A stretch of 32,122 bases of DNA from Caballeronia sp. BR6202001591004 (GCA_029439525.1 JAQFVJ010000017.1:1-32122); one strand, 5' to 3'. Shown: positions 10,894 to 20,056, counted from the first letter of the stretch. Notes: generated by a model not told the origin, from the letters alone. Numbers and translations: made by a program.

Positions 10894-11296
10894 GTGACCC
10901 CCACGCCCAGGTTCTCGATAATCGATGCCGCGCCGACGCCCGTCGGCCCGTTTTCCCACGCAGCGGAAGCCGAAGGCTGGGTGTTCCTCACCCGCCAGAT
11001 GCCGACCGACCCGGACGACGATAGTGCGCCGCTGCCCGAAGGCATCGCCGCGCAGACGCGCCGCGTGATGGACAACCTGATTCTCGTCTTCGTCTTGCAG
11101 GGTTTCGACTTCACGCTCGACAACGTGGTGCGTGCGCTCTTCCTGACCGAGTTCAAGCGCGATTACGACCCGATGAACGCCGTCTACCGCTCTTACTTTC
11201 TGCCGAAGCCGCTGCCCCGCGCGGACCTGCATCGGCGTGACGGGACTGGCGCGCGACGCGCTCGTGGAGATCGATTTCGTCGCGAAGCGGCCTTGA
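10894..11296 (+). pseudogene. RidA/YjgF-family (Rid) protein, one frameshift near the end
   Basis: A GTG start at 10894 with AAGGAGA upstream gives MTPTPRFSIIDAAPTPVGPF, the usual Rid N-terminus, followed by EGIAAQTRRVMDNL and FKRDYDPMNAVYRSYF. Near 11218-11222 a run of four C replaces the expected three (CTGCCCCGCG). The true C-terminus, RTCIGVTGLARDALVEIDFV, is therefore in another frame, ending TGA 11294-11296. The shift removes the conserved Arg of the active site (RTCIGV). Rid proteins hydrolyse reactive enamine/imine intermediates. Only 2 bp separate its end from the convergent alkB remnant. It may be a recent loss. Confidence 0.85.
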
Positions 11297-11298
11297 CC

Positions 11299-11912
11299 TC
11301 AACTAGCTGCTGCGCGTCGCGTTCTTTTGGATGCATCGACCCAGCGGAACGTGAGATTGATGCGCTCGCCTTTCGCGCCCGGTTCTTTCGGCACGCGATG
11401 AATCCATTCGAGCTGCGTGCGCACGCGCATCACGAGCAGGCTGCCGTGCGTGAGCGTCAGCGGATGCGTTGCCTGCGTGCGCGCGTGGCGGAATTCGAAG
11501 GTGCGCGACGCGCCCAGGCTGATCGATGCGATCACTAGTTCCGGTTCCAGCTCCGGCTCCTTGTCCGCATGCCAGCCCATGCTGTCGAGGCCGATGCGAT
11601 AACGGTTCAGCAGCACGCTGTTGAAGCGCGCGCCGCACGTGTCGGCGGCGGCATCGCGCAGGCGCGCGACGGCGGGCGTCCACGTCTGCGGCACGTTGCG
11701 GATGCCCGAATAGACATAGACCGCGTCCGGCTCGCCCGGCCACGCGGTGAGGCGCGGCAGCGGCACGCGTCCGCCGGGCGTCGTCATGGTGTCCTGCTGC
11801 CAGGCGACTTCGGCGATCAGCGCGCCCATCAGGTCGGAGGCTTCGTCGGCGGCGATCCAGTCCGGATGCCACAGGATGTCGGGTTGGGGATGTCGTGGAA
11901 TAGGTCGAACAT
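11299..11912 (-). pseudogene. alkB: AlkB-type 2-oxoglutarate/Fe(II) dioxygenase, one N-terminal frameshift
   Basis: From ATG 11829 a 176-residue frame contains the whole catalytic fold: NRYRIGLDSMGWHADKEPEL with the HxD iron ligands, SLGASRTFEFRH, and the distal His and 2-oxoglutarate Arg in RVPK and RINLTFRW. The expected start lies upstream at ATG 11912 (MFDLFHDIPN). The two are separated by loss of one C near 11885-11895, after which DILWHPDWIAADEASDL is out of frame. The resemblance is to the ALKBH2/3-like bacterial group that repairs alkylated DNA. Translation from 11829 could give a protein lacking about 30 residues, so partial activity cannot be excluded. Confidence 0.8.
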
Positions 11913-12089
11913 GATCGCAGTTGAATCCGCCTACTGCGCGATGCCGAAAGATTCACCTCAGCAGACGCGCCGCAGAGGCGTGGCGATTTGCCTTGCTCAT
12001 TCATTCGATGCCTTATGCTACAGTCGATCGTGCTATCTCAAAAATGTGCGCGGGCTGTGGCTCGCGGCTCGACGAACACGGGGACACAC

Positions 12090-12483
12090 ATGAACACCAC
12101 TGCCGACACTCGTGGCGGCACGGCGGCCAACAGCCGCATTCTGCTCGTCGACGACAGCGTCGATGCCGCGCAAGCCATGTCGATGCTGCTCGAAGCATTG
12201 GGCCACGATGTGCGCACGGAGTACGACAGTCCGCGCGCGCTGGCATCGATCGATGAATTCCGTCCGGATATCGTGATGCTGGATATCGGCTTGCTGGGGA
12301 TGGAGGGCTTCGAAGTCAGTCGCGCGCGAGATGCGCAAGCGCGACGCTACCCGACACGCGCTGCTGCTTGCGATGACCGGCTACGGCAGCAACGCCGACC
12401 GCCGCGGTGCGCTCGACGCCGGCTTCGATCATTACCTCACGAAGCCGGTGTCCATCGACGCGCTCGAAGCGCTGCTCAAATAA
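12090..12483 (+). pseudogene. Single-domain response regulator (receiver domain), frameshifted
   Basis: ATG 12090 begins a receiver domain: SRILLVDDSVDAAQAMS with the acidic pair, then DIVMLDIGLLGMEGFEV with the phosphoacceptor Asp. At 12321-12328 the sequence has CG repeated four times where two are expected (SREMRKRD). The remaining 55 codons, including the conserved Thr (LLLAMTGYG) and Lys (YLTKPVSIDALEALLK), are therefore out of frame, ending TAA 12481-12483. No output domain is present. Such proteins are usually partners of hybrid kinases; none is nearby. The lesion is a dinucleotide slippage of +4 bases. Confidence 0.85.
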
Positions 12484-12489
12484 ACCACA

Positions 12490-13299
12490 TCAACGGTCGA
12501 TGCGCAGCCGCGCCATATACGGCAGGTGATCCGAGAGCCACGCCGTATCTTGCGTCGGTACCAGCCATTCGACCGGCCTCAGGCCGCGCACGAACATCTT
12601 GTCGAGCGTCAGCGTTGGCGAGAACGCGGGGAAGGTGCGGCCCGATTCGCCAAGCATCGTCGCCACCTCGCTCATGCCGAGTTCGCCGAACAGCGGCACC
12701 GAGTCGTTGCGCCAGTCGTTGAAATCGCCCGCGAGCACGAGCGGACCTTCGGGCGCTTCCCGCGCGATCCAGTGCGCGATCCAGTTCATTTGCCGAAGCC
12801 TTGCCACGCGCGTCAACGCGAGATGCGCGCACAGCAGCGTGATCGCGTGGCCCGCGAAAGTCGCGCGCGCGACCAGTAGGCCGCGCTTTTCGAAACGATG
12901 CGCTGAGATGTCCCAGCGTCCGGAAAGATCCAGCGGATGCGGCGACAGAATCGCATTGCCATGACGCCATGACGGCTTGAACACGTTCGGCCCGAGCGCG
13001 ATCTGCAATTCGAGCGCGGTGGCGATTTCGGTGGCCTGGCAGTGCCAGACATCGTCGAGCGGCGCGTTCAGCGGCTTGCCGAAACCGCTCGACAGAATTG
13101 GTTGCGGCATGCGGCGCGCCATCGCTTCCTGAAGGAAATAGACGTCCGCGTTGGTGGTCTGGACCCAGCGCTGCATCGCGTTCCAGGCGCGCAGTCCGAG
13201 CGGTGAACGGCCCTTGTGCAGATTCCAGCTCACCGCCGTGAAATCCGGCGTGGCAGCGTGAGCAGACAGGCCTGGCGGAAGATGTTCTGGGTTTCGCAT
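12490..13299 (-). CDS. Endonuclease/exonuclease/phosphatase-family hydrolase
   Basis: Intact 269-residue protein with all motifs of the EEP fold in order: SWNLHKG (metal-binding Asn), FLQE (metal-binding Glu), LCAHLAL, LAGDFNDW (catalytic Asp and Asn) and the terminal LSDHLPYMARL (Asp-His). The family includes ExoIII-type nucleases, sphingomyelinases and inositol phosphatases; this one is nearest in pattern to the uncharacterised small cytoplasmic group common in Burkholderia. No signal peptide is evident, though the first 18 residues are poorly conserved and a later start is possible. It is tail-to-tail with the broken receiver gene, 6 bp apart. The substrate cannot be told from sequence. 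Confidence 0.85.
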   Translation of the reverse strand: MRNPEHLPPGLSAHAATPDFTAVSWNLHKGRSPLGLRAWNAMQRWVQTTNADVYFLQEAMARRMPQPILSSGFGKPLNAPLDDVWHCQATEIATALELQIALGPNVFKPSWRHGNAILSPHPLDLSGRWDISAHRFEKRGLLVARATFAGHAITLLCAHLALTRVARLRQMNWIAHWIAREAPEGPLVLAGDFNDWRNDSVPLFGELGMSEVATMLGESGRTFPAFSPTLTLDKMFVRGLRPVEWLVPTQDTAWLSDHLPYMARLRIDR

Positions 13300-13360
13300 G
13301 CGTTCGTTTTAGTGGGCGGCGGCCTATTTGTGCTTGCGGGTCGTTGCCTCTGAGTCTAGT

Positions 13361-13896
13361 TCACTGGGCCGGCACCGGGGTAGCGAGGTTTGCGTGCACC
13401 CGATACGCAAGCGACGGGTTGCTGTCGACGATCTGCCATTGCGCCCATTCGCCGAGCACGAGCCCCGGGATGCGATGCGCTGACCTGACCACGGCGTTGG
13501 CGGGGAGACCTTGCAGCCTGAGGGCAACGTGCGCGTGGCGTCGTCCTGGAGCGTCTCCTGCGCGTTGATGGCGAGCGTGATGTCGTCGGCGCTAGCGTGT
13601 GTCGGCGAAACGGAAGGCGAAACGGAAATCGTGCGTTGCAGATCGATGTTGCTGGCGGGCTGGTCGGCGCAGCCGACGTGGTTCTGCACGATCTTATGAT
13701 GCGTATCCGTCTTGGCCTGGCCGACGTTGGTCGTCGCAGAAAACGTATCGATCTGCTGGCCGTCGCGGATCACCTGCAATTCCCAGTTGACGGGCTGCGA
13801 TGCGGTGCCCTGCGCGAATACGCCGTAGCTGGCGGCAAGCAGGGCGCAGGCGAGAACGGCTTGCTGCAAACGGGAGATGCGTGTTGTTTTCTGCAT
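13361..13896 (-). pseudogene. Secreted protein of unknown function, one frameshift
   Basis: ATG 13896 starts a clear signal peptide (MQKTTRISRLQQAVLACALL, cleavage after VFAQ). The mature part includes VNWELQVIRDGQQIDTF and LQRTISVSPSVSPTHA. Near 13510-13520 the frame breaks. The natural end, GLVLGEWAQWQIVDSNPSL then AYRVHANLATPVPAQ, is in another frame and stops at TGA 13361-13363. The joined protein would be about 178 residues, periplasmic. No known domain is recognised. It is convergent with nothing and lies 60 bp downstream of the EEP gene start region. Confidence 0.7.
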
Positions 13897-14314
13897 TGAA
13901 AGCTTCTCCGGCGCACGGGCTGTTCGGATGGCGGCACAGCTCGGCGCGCGTGGGCGCGCACGGCTGCCGCTGGATCGGCGTTGATCGATGACATCGCGAC
14001 GACTTCTCGATCACTTCGCTCGGCGACCCTTTTCTGACACAGTGGCACGGGCCGGGTTCAGGCTCGACAAATTATCAAATATGGGCGGTAACGAGCACAT
14101 CTCAAGCCGTTTCGACCACAGCACGTTCCGAACCCGCCCGGCGCATTCCCACCGCATCGGTCCCGATGATAATACTCGCGCGCATCCCGCGCCGCGCTTG
14201 TCGTCGCTGACGCGGAAATTGGCAGCAGACGCACGAGACTGCTCGCTTGCACGGGCTTTTGGCGTCGACTGAACTCGTCGACCATAAAAAAGACGGGGTG
14301 ACATAACGACGGCC
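13897..14314. other. Intergenic stretch without a recognisable gene
   Basis: About 420 bp between divergent remnants. Frames are short on both strands and match nothing I recognise. Two GTCGAC palindromes flank an 8-nt spacer near 14264-14283, and an A-run (14285-14290) lies just before the ATPase remnant. No convincing promoter was found. Confidence 0.45.
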
Positions 14315-15292
14315 GTGGTCAAACAGGAACTGGCGGTGGCGTTCAGCAAGGTCTACAGTCTCGACGATGTGGAATGCGCGCTCAACGATCTCTCCGAAGG
14401 CGCGAGCGAAGCCCTTCGCGCCACTTACGAAAAGATGCTCAAGATCGGCAATCTGCGCTTTTGCGTGAAGCCGAACCGCATGCCGTCCATCGACGATCTC
14501 GCAGCGAATCTGCCGAATTTCTCCGAGCCGCTCGACGATATCCGTAAGCAGATCGCGCTGTGGCCTCGAAACCGACGATTGCCTCGAACTTATGCCGATG
14601 CTGCTGCTCGGCGAGCCGGGCATCGGCAAGACGGGCAAGACGCATTTCGCGAAACAGCTCGCGCGGTTGCTCGGCACGTCCTGCCATTACGTCGCGATGA
14701 ACTCGCTCATGGCGGGCTGGATTCTGTCCGGCGCGTCGTCGCAATGGCGCAATGCAAGCCGGGCCAAAGTCTTTGATGCGCTCGTCAACGGCAGTTACGC
14801 GAATCCCGTCATCACCGTCGATGAAATCGACAAGGCGACCGGCGACGCGCAATACGATCCGCTCAGCGCGCTCTACGCGCTGCTGGAGCACGACACGACG
14901 AAGAGCTTCACCGACGAATTCGCGGAAGTCCCGATCAACGCGGGCAACGGTGTGTGGATCGCAAACGCCAACAACGCGCGCGCGATTCCCGAACCGCTGA
15001 TGAACCGCATGAACGTCAACGAGATCCCCGCGCCCGATCGCGACGGCGCGTGCCGTATCGCGCAGGCGATCTATGCCGAAATCCGCGCTGCGCACACGTG
15101 GGGCGTTTTCCCCCTTTTCCCGAAACGCTCGGCGATGCGCCTCTCGATGCGCTTACGCAGGCATCGCCGCGCGGCATGCGGCGCGCGATGCTGAACGCGT
15201 TCGGCAATGCGCGGATCGATGAACGGCATCACGTCGAAGCGCGCGACATCGTGATCGATCGAAATTCGCGTCGGAAATTGATGGGTTTCTGA
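14315..15292 (+). pseudogene. AAA+ ATPase (Lon/MoxR-like), three lesions
   Basis: The first part (GTG 14315, MVKQELAVAFSKVYSLDDVE) carries a helical N-terminal domain. A one-base gain near 14563 (CTGTGG for CTGTG) shifts the frame before MPMLLLGEPGIGKT, the Walker A motif. Walker A is itself altered by an exact 9-bp duplication giving GKTGKT. Walker B (PVITVDEIDKA) and a sensor region (VWIANANNARAIPEPLMNRM) follow. Near 15103 a one-base loss shifts the frame again, so the C-terminal lid (LDALTQASPRGMRRAMLNAF, RRKLMGF) is out of frame. The true start may lie a few codons upstream and be lost. The family is probably a chaperone or motor ATPase of unknown target. Confidence 0.85.
14626..14643 (+). 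repeat. Exact 9-bp tandem duplication in a Walker A motif
   Basis: GGCAAGACG occurs twice in a row (14626-14634 and 14635-14643). It adds Gly-Lys-Thr in frame, changing GEPGIGKT-HFAK to GEPGIGKTGKT-HFAK inside the P-loop of the AAA ATPase remnant. Confidence 0.9.
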
Positions 15293-15299
15293 CGTGCCG

Positions 15300-15346
15300 G
15301 GGCATTTTTGCGACAACGCGATTTTTCGAAATCGCCAAAAATGCCC
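15300..15346. terminator. Long two-part hairpin with a 7-nt bulge
   Basis: The outer arms GGGCATTTTTG (15300-15310) and CAAAAATGCCC (15336-15346) pair over 11 bp. The inner arms GCGATTT (15318-15324) and AAATCGC (15329-15335) pair over 7 bp around a TTCG loop. On the left side only, 7 nt (15311-15317) are unpaired; without them the stem would be a perfect 18 bp. It begins 8 bp after the ATPase remnant, with a T-run at 15357-15363. It probably acts as a terminator, or is a dispersed palindromic repeat. Confidence 0.5.
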
Positions 15347-15499
15347 TCAAAACCTGATTTTTTTGTCATGAGACGGCCATTCTCGTGCCTTTTTCTGCAT
15401 TGCGCCAAAATCTGGTTCAATCGCTGTCCATTTGTTGTGAAACACGCAATAGTCTCGAACGTAGAATAGAAAAATAGATATCGCGCGGACTGGAAAGAC

Positions 15500-16585
15500 A
15501 TGGATCGGAGCGGACGTGATCGGGCTGGCCACCGCGCGGGCGCTGGCAACGCGCGGACGCGAAGTTATCGTGCTCGAAGCGGGCGAGGCAATTGGCATCG
15601 GCACCAACTCACGCAATAGCGAAGTCATCCACGCGGGCCTCTACTATCCGCGCTATCCGCGCGGTTCGCTCAAGGCCGAACTCTGCGTGCGCAGACGCGG
15701 CATGCTCTACGAATTCTGCAAGGCGCACGGCGTGCCACATCGGCAATGCGGCAAGCTGCTCGTCGCCACCGCGCGCAACCAGATTCCGCAACTCGCGGCG
15801 ATCCAGCAGAAGGGCACCGAGAACCGCGTCGAAGGGCTGACGCGCATCAGCGGCGCGCAGGCCCGCGAGATGGAGCCGCAACTCAAATGCGTCGAGGCGG
15901 TGTGGCCGCCGGTGACGGACATCGTCGATAGTCATCAATACATGCTCGCGTTGCAAGGCGAAGCGGAGAATCACGGCGCGAGCATCGTGTTTCATACGCC
16001 CGTCACCGCCATCGATGCGCGCGAAGGGTGCTTCATCGTCGACAAGCGCGGCGACGCGCCGGCGCGGTTCCGGGCATTGCATCTGATCAACAGCGCCGGA
16101 CTGCATGCGAACGAAATCGCGCGGCAGATTCGCGGACTCGACGATCGTTACGTGCCACCGCTGTACTTCGCAAAAGGCAACTACTTCAGCGTAAGCGGGC
16201 GCGCGCTGTTCGAACGGCTCATCTATCCGATGCCGAACGAAGCGGGCCTCGGCGTGCATCTCAGGATTGATCTCGGTAGACAGGCGAAATTCGGCCCGGA
16301 CGTCAAGTGGGTGCAGTCGCTCAACTCGTCGATCCGCGCCGCGCTGACTCGTTCTATGCGGCGATCCGCGCGGACTGGCCGGGCCTGCCCGACGATGCGC
16401 TGCAACCGGCGTATGCGGGCATCCGTCCGAAGCTCTCCGGACCGGGGCAGGCCGCAGCGGATTTCATGATTCAGGGAAAATCGGCGCATGGCGTGCCGGG
16501 ACTGGTGAACCTGTTCGGCATGGAATCGCCGGGATTGACGGCATCGCTCGCGATTGCGGAACGCGTGGCCGACATGGCGCGCTAG
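15500..16585 (+). pseudogene. FAD-dependent oxidoreductase, L-2-hydroxyglutarate dehydrogenase (LhgO) type
   Basis: The signature TNSRNSEVIHAGLYYP together with CGKLLVATARNQIPQL and DIVDSHQYMLALQGEAEN identifies the L2HGDH/YgaF branch of DAO-fold flavoproteins. The ATG at 15500 (MD) is followed at once by a small deletion that removes the first strand of the FAD-binding motif and shifts the frame. The motif also reads GADVIG, where GAGVIG is expected. A second frame break at about 16310-16350 precedes [20 protein letters not shown] and the intact end ([20 protein letters not shown], stop 16583-16585). The enzyme would oxidise L-2-hydroxyglutarate or a related hydroxyacid at the membrane. Loss of the FAD site alone would abolish activity. 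Confidence 0.85.
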
Positions 16586-16754
16586 ACAATTCTGCGGCAA
16601 GCGCGATCAGGCGGAACTCGGCTTACGTGCGACCTTCTGGCAGCACTTATCTCTAACATTTGGTTTCATCGACTCGCTTTCTGGTTGCTATGCTTGGGAT
16701 ATCGCCGTCGTCAGAACGGCGTTTATCCCCCAATACGCCATGGAGTGAGTCACC

Positions 16755-17069
16755 ATGAAGACATCTCGTCGCACGTTTCTCATGGCCAGCGTGGGCGTTA
16801 CATCGACGCTCGCGCTCGGTTCCCGCGTCGCACTCGCGGATGCACCCAAGGTCGACGAAAACGATCCCACCGCGCAGGCGCTCGGTTACAAGCCCGACGC
16901 GACCAAAGTCGACAAGGCCAAGTATGCGAAGTACACTGCCGGTCAGGATTGCAGTAACTGCCAGTTCTATCAGGGCAAGCCGATGGACGCATTCGCGCCG
17001 TGCCCGATGTTCAGCAGCAAGCAGGTCGCAGCGAAGGGCTGGTGCAGCGCGTATGTGAAGAAAGCCTGA
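16755..17069 (+). CDS. High-potential iron-sulfur protein (HiPIP)
   Basis: Intact 104-residue precursor. A twin-arginine signal (SRRTFLMASVGV) with cleavage near ALA-DAP at residue 28 exports the folded protein to the periplasm. The mature part has the four cysteines that bind one 4Fe-4S cluster: DCSNCQFY, APCPMF and GWCSAY. HiPIPs carry single electrons between membrane complexes and periplasmic reductases or oxidases. GGAG at 16742-16745 supports the start at 16755. It is a single-gene unit closed by a strong terminator. It is fully intact between two broken genes, which implies selection on periplasmic electron transfer. Confidence 0.93.
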   Translation: MKTSRRTFLMASVGVTSTLALGSRVALADAPKVDENDPTAQALGYKPDATKVDKAKYAKYTAGQDCSNCQFYQGKPMDAFAPCPMFSSKQVAAKGWCSAYVKKA

Positions 17070-17095
17070 CGCTACGAGTTTGCATCGCATGACCG

Positions 17096-17130
17096 GCGCG
17101 CCGGGTTCGTGTGGCCCGGCGCGCTTTTTT
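17096..17130 (+). terminator. Rho-independent terminator of the HiPIP gene
   Basis: GCGCGCCGGG (17096-17105) and CCCGGCGCGC (17115-17124) form a perfect 10-bp stem with a 9-nt loop, followed by six T (17125-17130), 27 bp after the HiPIP stop. Confidence 0.9.
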
Positions 17131-17271
17131 GTCTGTTCTGGTGCACGTTCTTGCTTGATCGCGCACCGCGCGGTCTTTACACTCGGCCAAGCGAAAACAA
17201 CCGCGCGTGCTCACTTTTCCTGAGCGACGACGAAGCCTTCGGGGCTAACGTGCGCCGACGGCACGAAACCC

Positions 17272-18508
17272 ATGACGAGAAAACCATGGGAATTCGCATG
17301 GCAGGCAGACCATTGAACGCAGGCGCCGAACGGCCGCGGTAATCGGCAACGCGCTGGAATGGTACGACTTCACCGTGTTCGGCTTCATGACGGCTTCATG
17401 ACCGTGGTGATCGCCAAGCTGTTTTTTCCAGCGAGAGCGACTATTCGTCGATTCTCCTGACCACCGCGACCTTTGGCGTCGCCTTCGTGATGCGGCCGGT
17501 CGGCGGCATCGTGCTCGGTCTGGTCTGTACGCGGATCGCCCGGGGCGCAAGGCGACGCTCACGCTCGTCATCGCGCTGATGACACTCGGCATTCTGCTGT
17601 TCGCGATTGCGCCGCCGTATTCGACGATCGGCATCGGCGCGCCGCTTCTGATCGAAGCCGCGCCGTTCTCCAAACGCGGTGTCTACGGCAGTTTCCAGAT
17701 GGCGAGTCAAGCGGCGTCGCTGCTGCTCGGCGCGCTAGTCGGCGCGGCGATTTCGCGCGGGCTCTCACCGCAGGCGCTGGAATCGTGGGGTGGCACGTGC
17801 CATTCATACTCGGGTTAATCATCGGGCCGGTCGGCTTGTACATCCGTCGCAACATGATGGATACCGAAGCCTTCCTGCATGCGCAAAAGACCGCGCGCCG
17901 CGCGACGCTCGGCGAAGTCTTCAGCGGGCATAGCCGCGAGGTGCTGTGCGGGCTCGGTTCGGTGATTGCGCTGACCGAGATGGTTTCGTGCTGATCGCCT
18001 ATTTGCCGACGTTCGCGACTAAGCAACTTAAGCTGCGGTTCGGGGAGTCGTTCGCACTGGTCGTCGGCAATCTGCTGCTGACGGTGCTCTCGCCGGTGGC
18101 GGGCGCGTGGTCGGATCGCATCGGGCGAAAGGGGCTCGTGCTGTGGTCGCTTTTGATCACGCTCGTGGTGATCTATCCGCTATTCGTGTGGCTTGCGGCG
18201 GAGCCGAGTGTCGGGTGGCTGATCGTCGTGCAGGCGGTGCTGTCGATTGCGCTGTCGGGATACTATGGGTCGTTCGGCGCGCTGATCGCCGAGCTGTTTC
18301 CGGCGCACGTGCGTTCGACCGGACTATCGCTCGCGTACAACATCACGGTGGTGATCGTCGGCAGTTCATCGTGACGTGGTTGATCCGCACGACGGGTTCG
18401 CAGCTTGTGCCGACGTTTTACGTGATGGCGGGCCTCGTGCTTTCGCTGCTCGCGGTAGCATGCATTCCCGCGACGCGCCATGCGGATGTCGACGAGGCGC
18501 GTGCCTGA
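17272..18508 (+). pseudogene. MFS transporter (metabolite:H+ symporter type), heavily degraded
   Basis: The start is ATG 17272 (MTRKPWEFAWQADH). The next segment ERRRRTAAVIGNALEWYDFT, typical of the proline/betaine, citrate and alpha-ketoglutarate symporter branch, is one base out of frame. Other lesions are an 11-bp tandem duplication (17381-17402), a base loss near 17428, a 5-bp duplication GGTCT (17517-17526), an in-frame gap of about 30 codons near 17635-17655 where ARLLQGFSAGGE-like sequence is expected, a break at WGWHVPF (17788), one near 17983, and a deletion near 18361. Recognisable pieces include VMRPVGGIVLG, SYFGSFGALIAELFP-like sequence, HVRSTGLSLAYN and the end CIPATRHADVDEARA. 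The substrate is unknown. Confidence 0.9.
17381..17402 (+). repeat. Exact 11-bp tandem duplication in the MFS remnant
   Basis: GGCTTCATGAC is repeated directly (17381-17391 and 17392-17402). The first copy encodes the expected GFM-T of transmembrane segment 1; the second shifts the frame by +11. Confidence 0.9.
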
Positions 18509-18528
18509 TTTCCTAAAACCGTGTCGTT

Positions 18529-18839
18529 ATGAAAGTCATCGAAAGCAGCACCTTCACTGCCGATCGCGCTGGGGCGCGCTCGATATCTGCGTGATGAACG
18601 GCACTTCGTGCCGTCTGCACTGGACCGACAAGCCGTACAAGTGGCACGTCAACGACGGCGAGGAAGTGTTCGCCGTGATGCAGGGCGAAGTGCGGATGCA
18701 CGTGCGCAGCGCGGAGGACGAGCGCACGCTGTTGCTTCGGACAAGCGATATCTTCCATGCGCAAGCCGGCGACGAGCATTTTGCCGAGACGGTCGGGGAA
18801 GCGAGGATTCTAGTGATCGAGAAAGAGGGGAGCGTTTAA
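18529..18839 (+). pseudogene. Small cupin protein, one frameshift
   Basis: ATG 18529 gives MKVIESSTFTADRA. After that, one base is missing at about 18568 (GATCGCGCTGGGG, where DRAWGALDI is expected). The remaining cupin is complete in another frame: WTDKPYKWHVNDGEEVFAVM, EVRMHVRSAEDERTLLLRTS, then DIFHAQAGDEHFAETVGEAR, ending TAA 18837-18839. Its stop overlaps that of the convergent 89-aa gene. The intact protein would be about 103 residues. It follows the broken transporter by 20 bp and may have shared its transcript. No substrate can be assigned. Confidence 0.78.
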
Positions 18840-19105
18840 CGCTCAAGCTCCGCCTTCACCAGTAACTCCGCGAGCCCTTCCGTGATCCCGCTTTCAGTGT
18901 TTTCCGTGCGCGCCTTCAACTGCTGAACGAATTTCTCATCCAGCTTGCAGGCGAACGACACGAGACCTTTTGCCTGATCGAGTTTGCGTTGTTCGCGGCG
19001 ATCCACTTTCTGCGCACCGGCCACGCCGACACGCGCCTTGCCGCCTTGCTTCAGGTCATTGGCGAGCTTGAACGCCTTGTTTTGTTCCAGTTCGAATTTG
19101 TTCAC
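18836..19105 (-). CDS. Conserved hypothetical protein of 89 residues
   Basis: Intact. The start is GTG 19105 with GGAG 6 nt upstream. The protein is soluble, highly charged (about one third Lys, Arg, Glu and Asp) and mostly helical in composition: ELEQNKAFKLANDLKQGGKA, then AQKVDRREQRKLDQAKGLV, and a final segment GITEGLAELLVKAELE. The second half resembles the C-terminal part of small ribbon-helix-helix proteins in pattern, with a helix pair that could dimerise, but this is only an impression. No signal peptide or membrane segment is present. Its TAA overlaps the TAA of the convergent cupin remnant, so neither end has room for a terminator. Function is unknown. Confidence 0.75.
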   Translation of the reverse strand: MNKFELEQNKAFKLANDLKQGGKARVGVAGAQKVDRREQRKLDQAKGLVSFACKLDEKFVQQLKARTENTESGITEGLAELLVKAELER

Positions 19106-19132
19106 GCGATGCTCCGTAGCGGCGATTGATAG

Positions 19133-19944
19133 TCAGGGGCCGTATTGTACGTAACCGTCCGGCGCGCTCGGCACGTCAGGCATGTCAGGCGCGCCGGCGT
19201 TGGACAATGCGTCGATACCCGCGCGCATGTGCTTCCAGTGCGAGCCTTCCCAGAGCACGCGACGGCAGACGTCGCAGGTGACGAAGCGCGTGTGCCGTTC
19301 GCGCATGCCGTCGGGCACGCGACTGTCGAGTTCGGCGAGGCTCGCGGGACGCAGCGGCGCGTTGCACATCAGGCACAGACGGAATGCGCGCACATGCAGC
19401 GCGAGGTCGAGCCGCTCCGCGACTTCGCGAAACTGCTCGTCCGGTTGCAGCGCGCGCACGTAGCAGCCGCGCGGCAACGTGCGACGTTTCAGCAGTTCGC
19501 GATCGCGCGTGAGGACGATGCGTGTTTCCTCATCGGCGAGGCGCTCGATTTCGTCATCGACGAAATTGTTGTCGTAGCGCGTGTCGAAGCCCGCGAGCCG
19601 AAGGATCTGCGCGAGCCCGCCGAGATGCGAATCGGCGATGAAACGCCGCGCGTCGTTCCTCCGGAGTGGCGGACGCAGCGCAGCGCGCCGTGCTCCATGC
19701 CCTTGGGCACGTGATGCGCCGGATAGATCTCGATCACATCGTCCTGTGCGATTTGCACGTCGAATCCTGCGGGATGGCCGTTGCGCACGATCAGATCGAC
19801 TTCAGTGTGAGGCACGCCGAGCACTTCGATCATGTGCTTGGCCGACGAGTCGTCCGGACACGCGCACGCAAAAGTGCGCCCGCGCTGCGGCCGCGCGAGG
19901 AAATCGCTCAGTTCTCGATGGAAATGAAAGCTCGCCTTGACCAT
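19133..19944 (-). pseudogene. Mut7-C RNase-domain protein with ubiquitin-like N-terminus, one frameshift
   Basis: ATG 19944 begins MVKASFHFHRELSDFL, an N-terminal ubiquitin/ThiS-like domain (CPDDSSAKHMIEVLGVPHTE). Near 19663-19668 a single C is missing. After that the Mut7-C/PIN-like domain is out of frame with the start but otherwise complete: DSHLGGLAQILRLAGFDTRY with the catalytic Asp, IVLTRDRELLKR, and a four-cysteine zinc ribbon formed by LCLMCNAPL and VTCDVCRRVLW. The stop is at 19133. The family is a predicted ribonuclease. About 270 residues were expected and no other lesion is visible, so inactivation appears recent. Confidence 0.82.
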
Positions 19945-20056
19945 GGTCAGTATGGCATCGCGCGCTTTAGCGCGCTGATGATCGATGTGCTTTGCTGGCG
20001 CACCGGCCGTGCGCCATGTCGGACGCGGCAAAGCAGACACGATAGGAACAGCGGAT

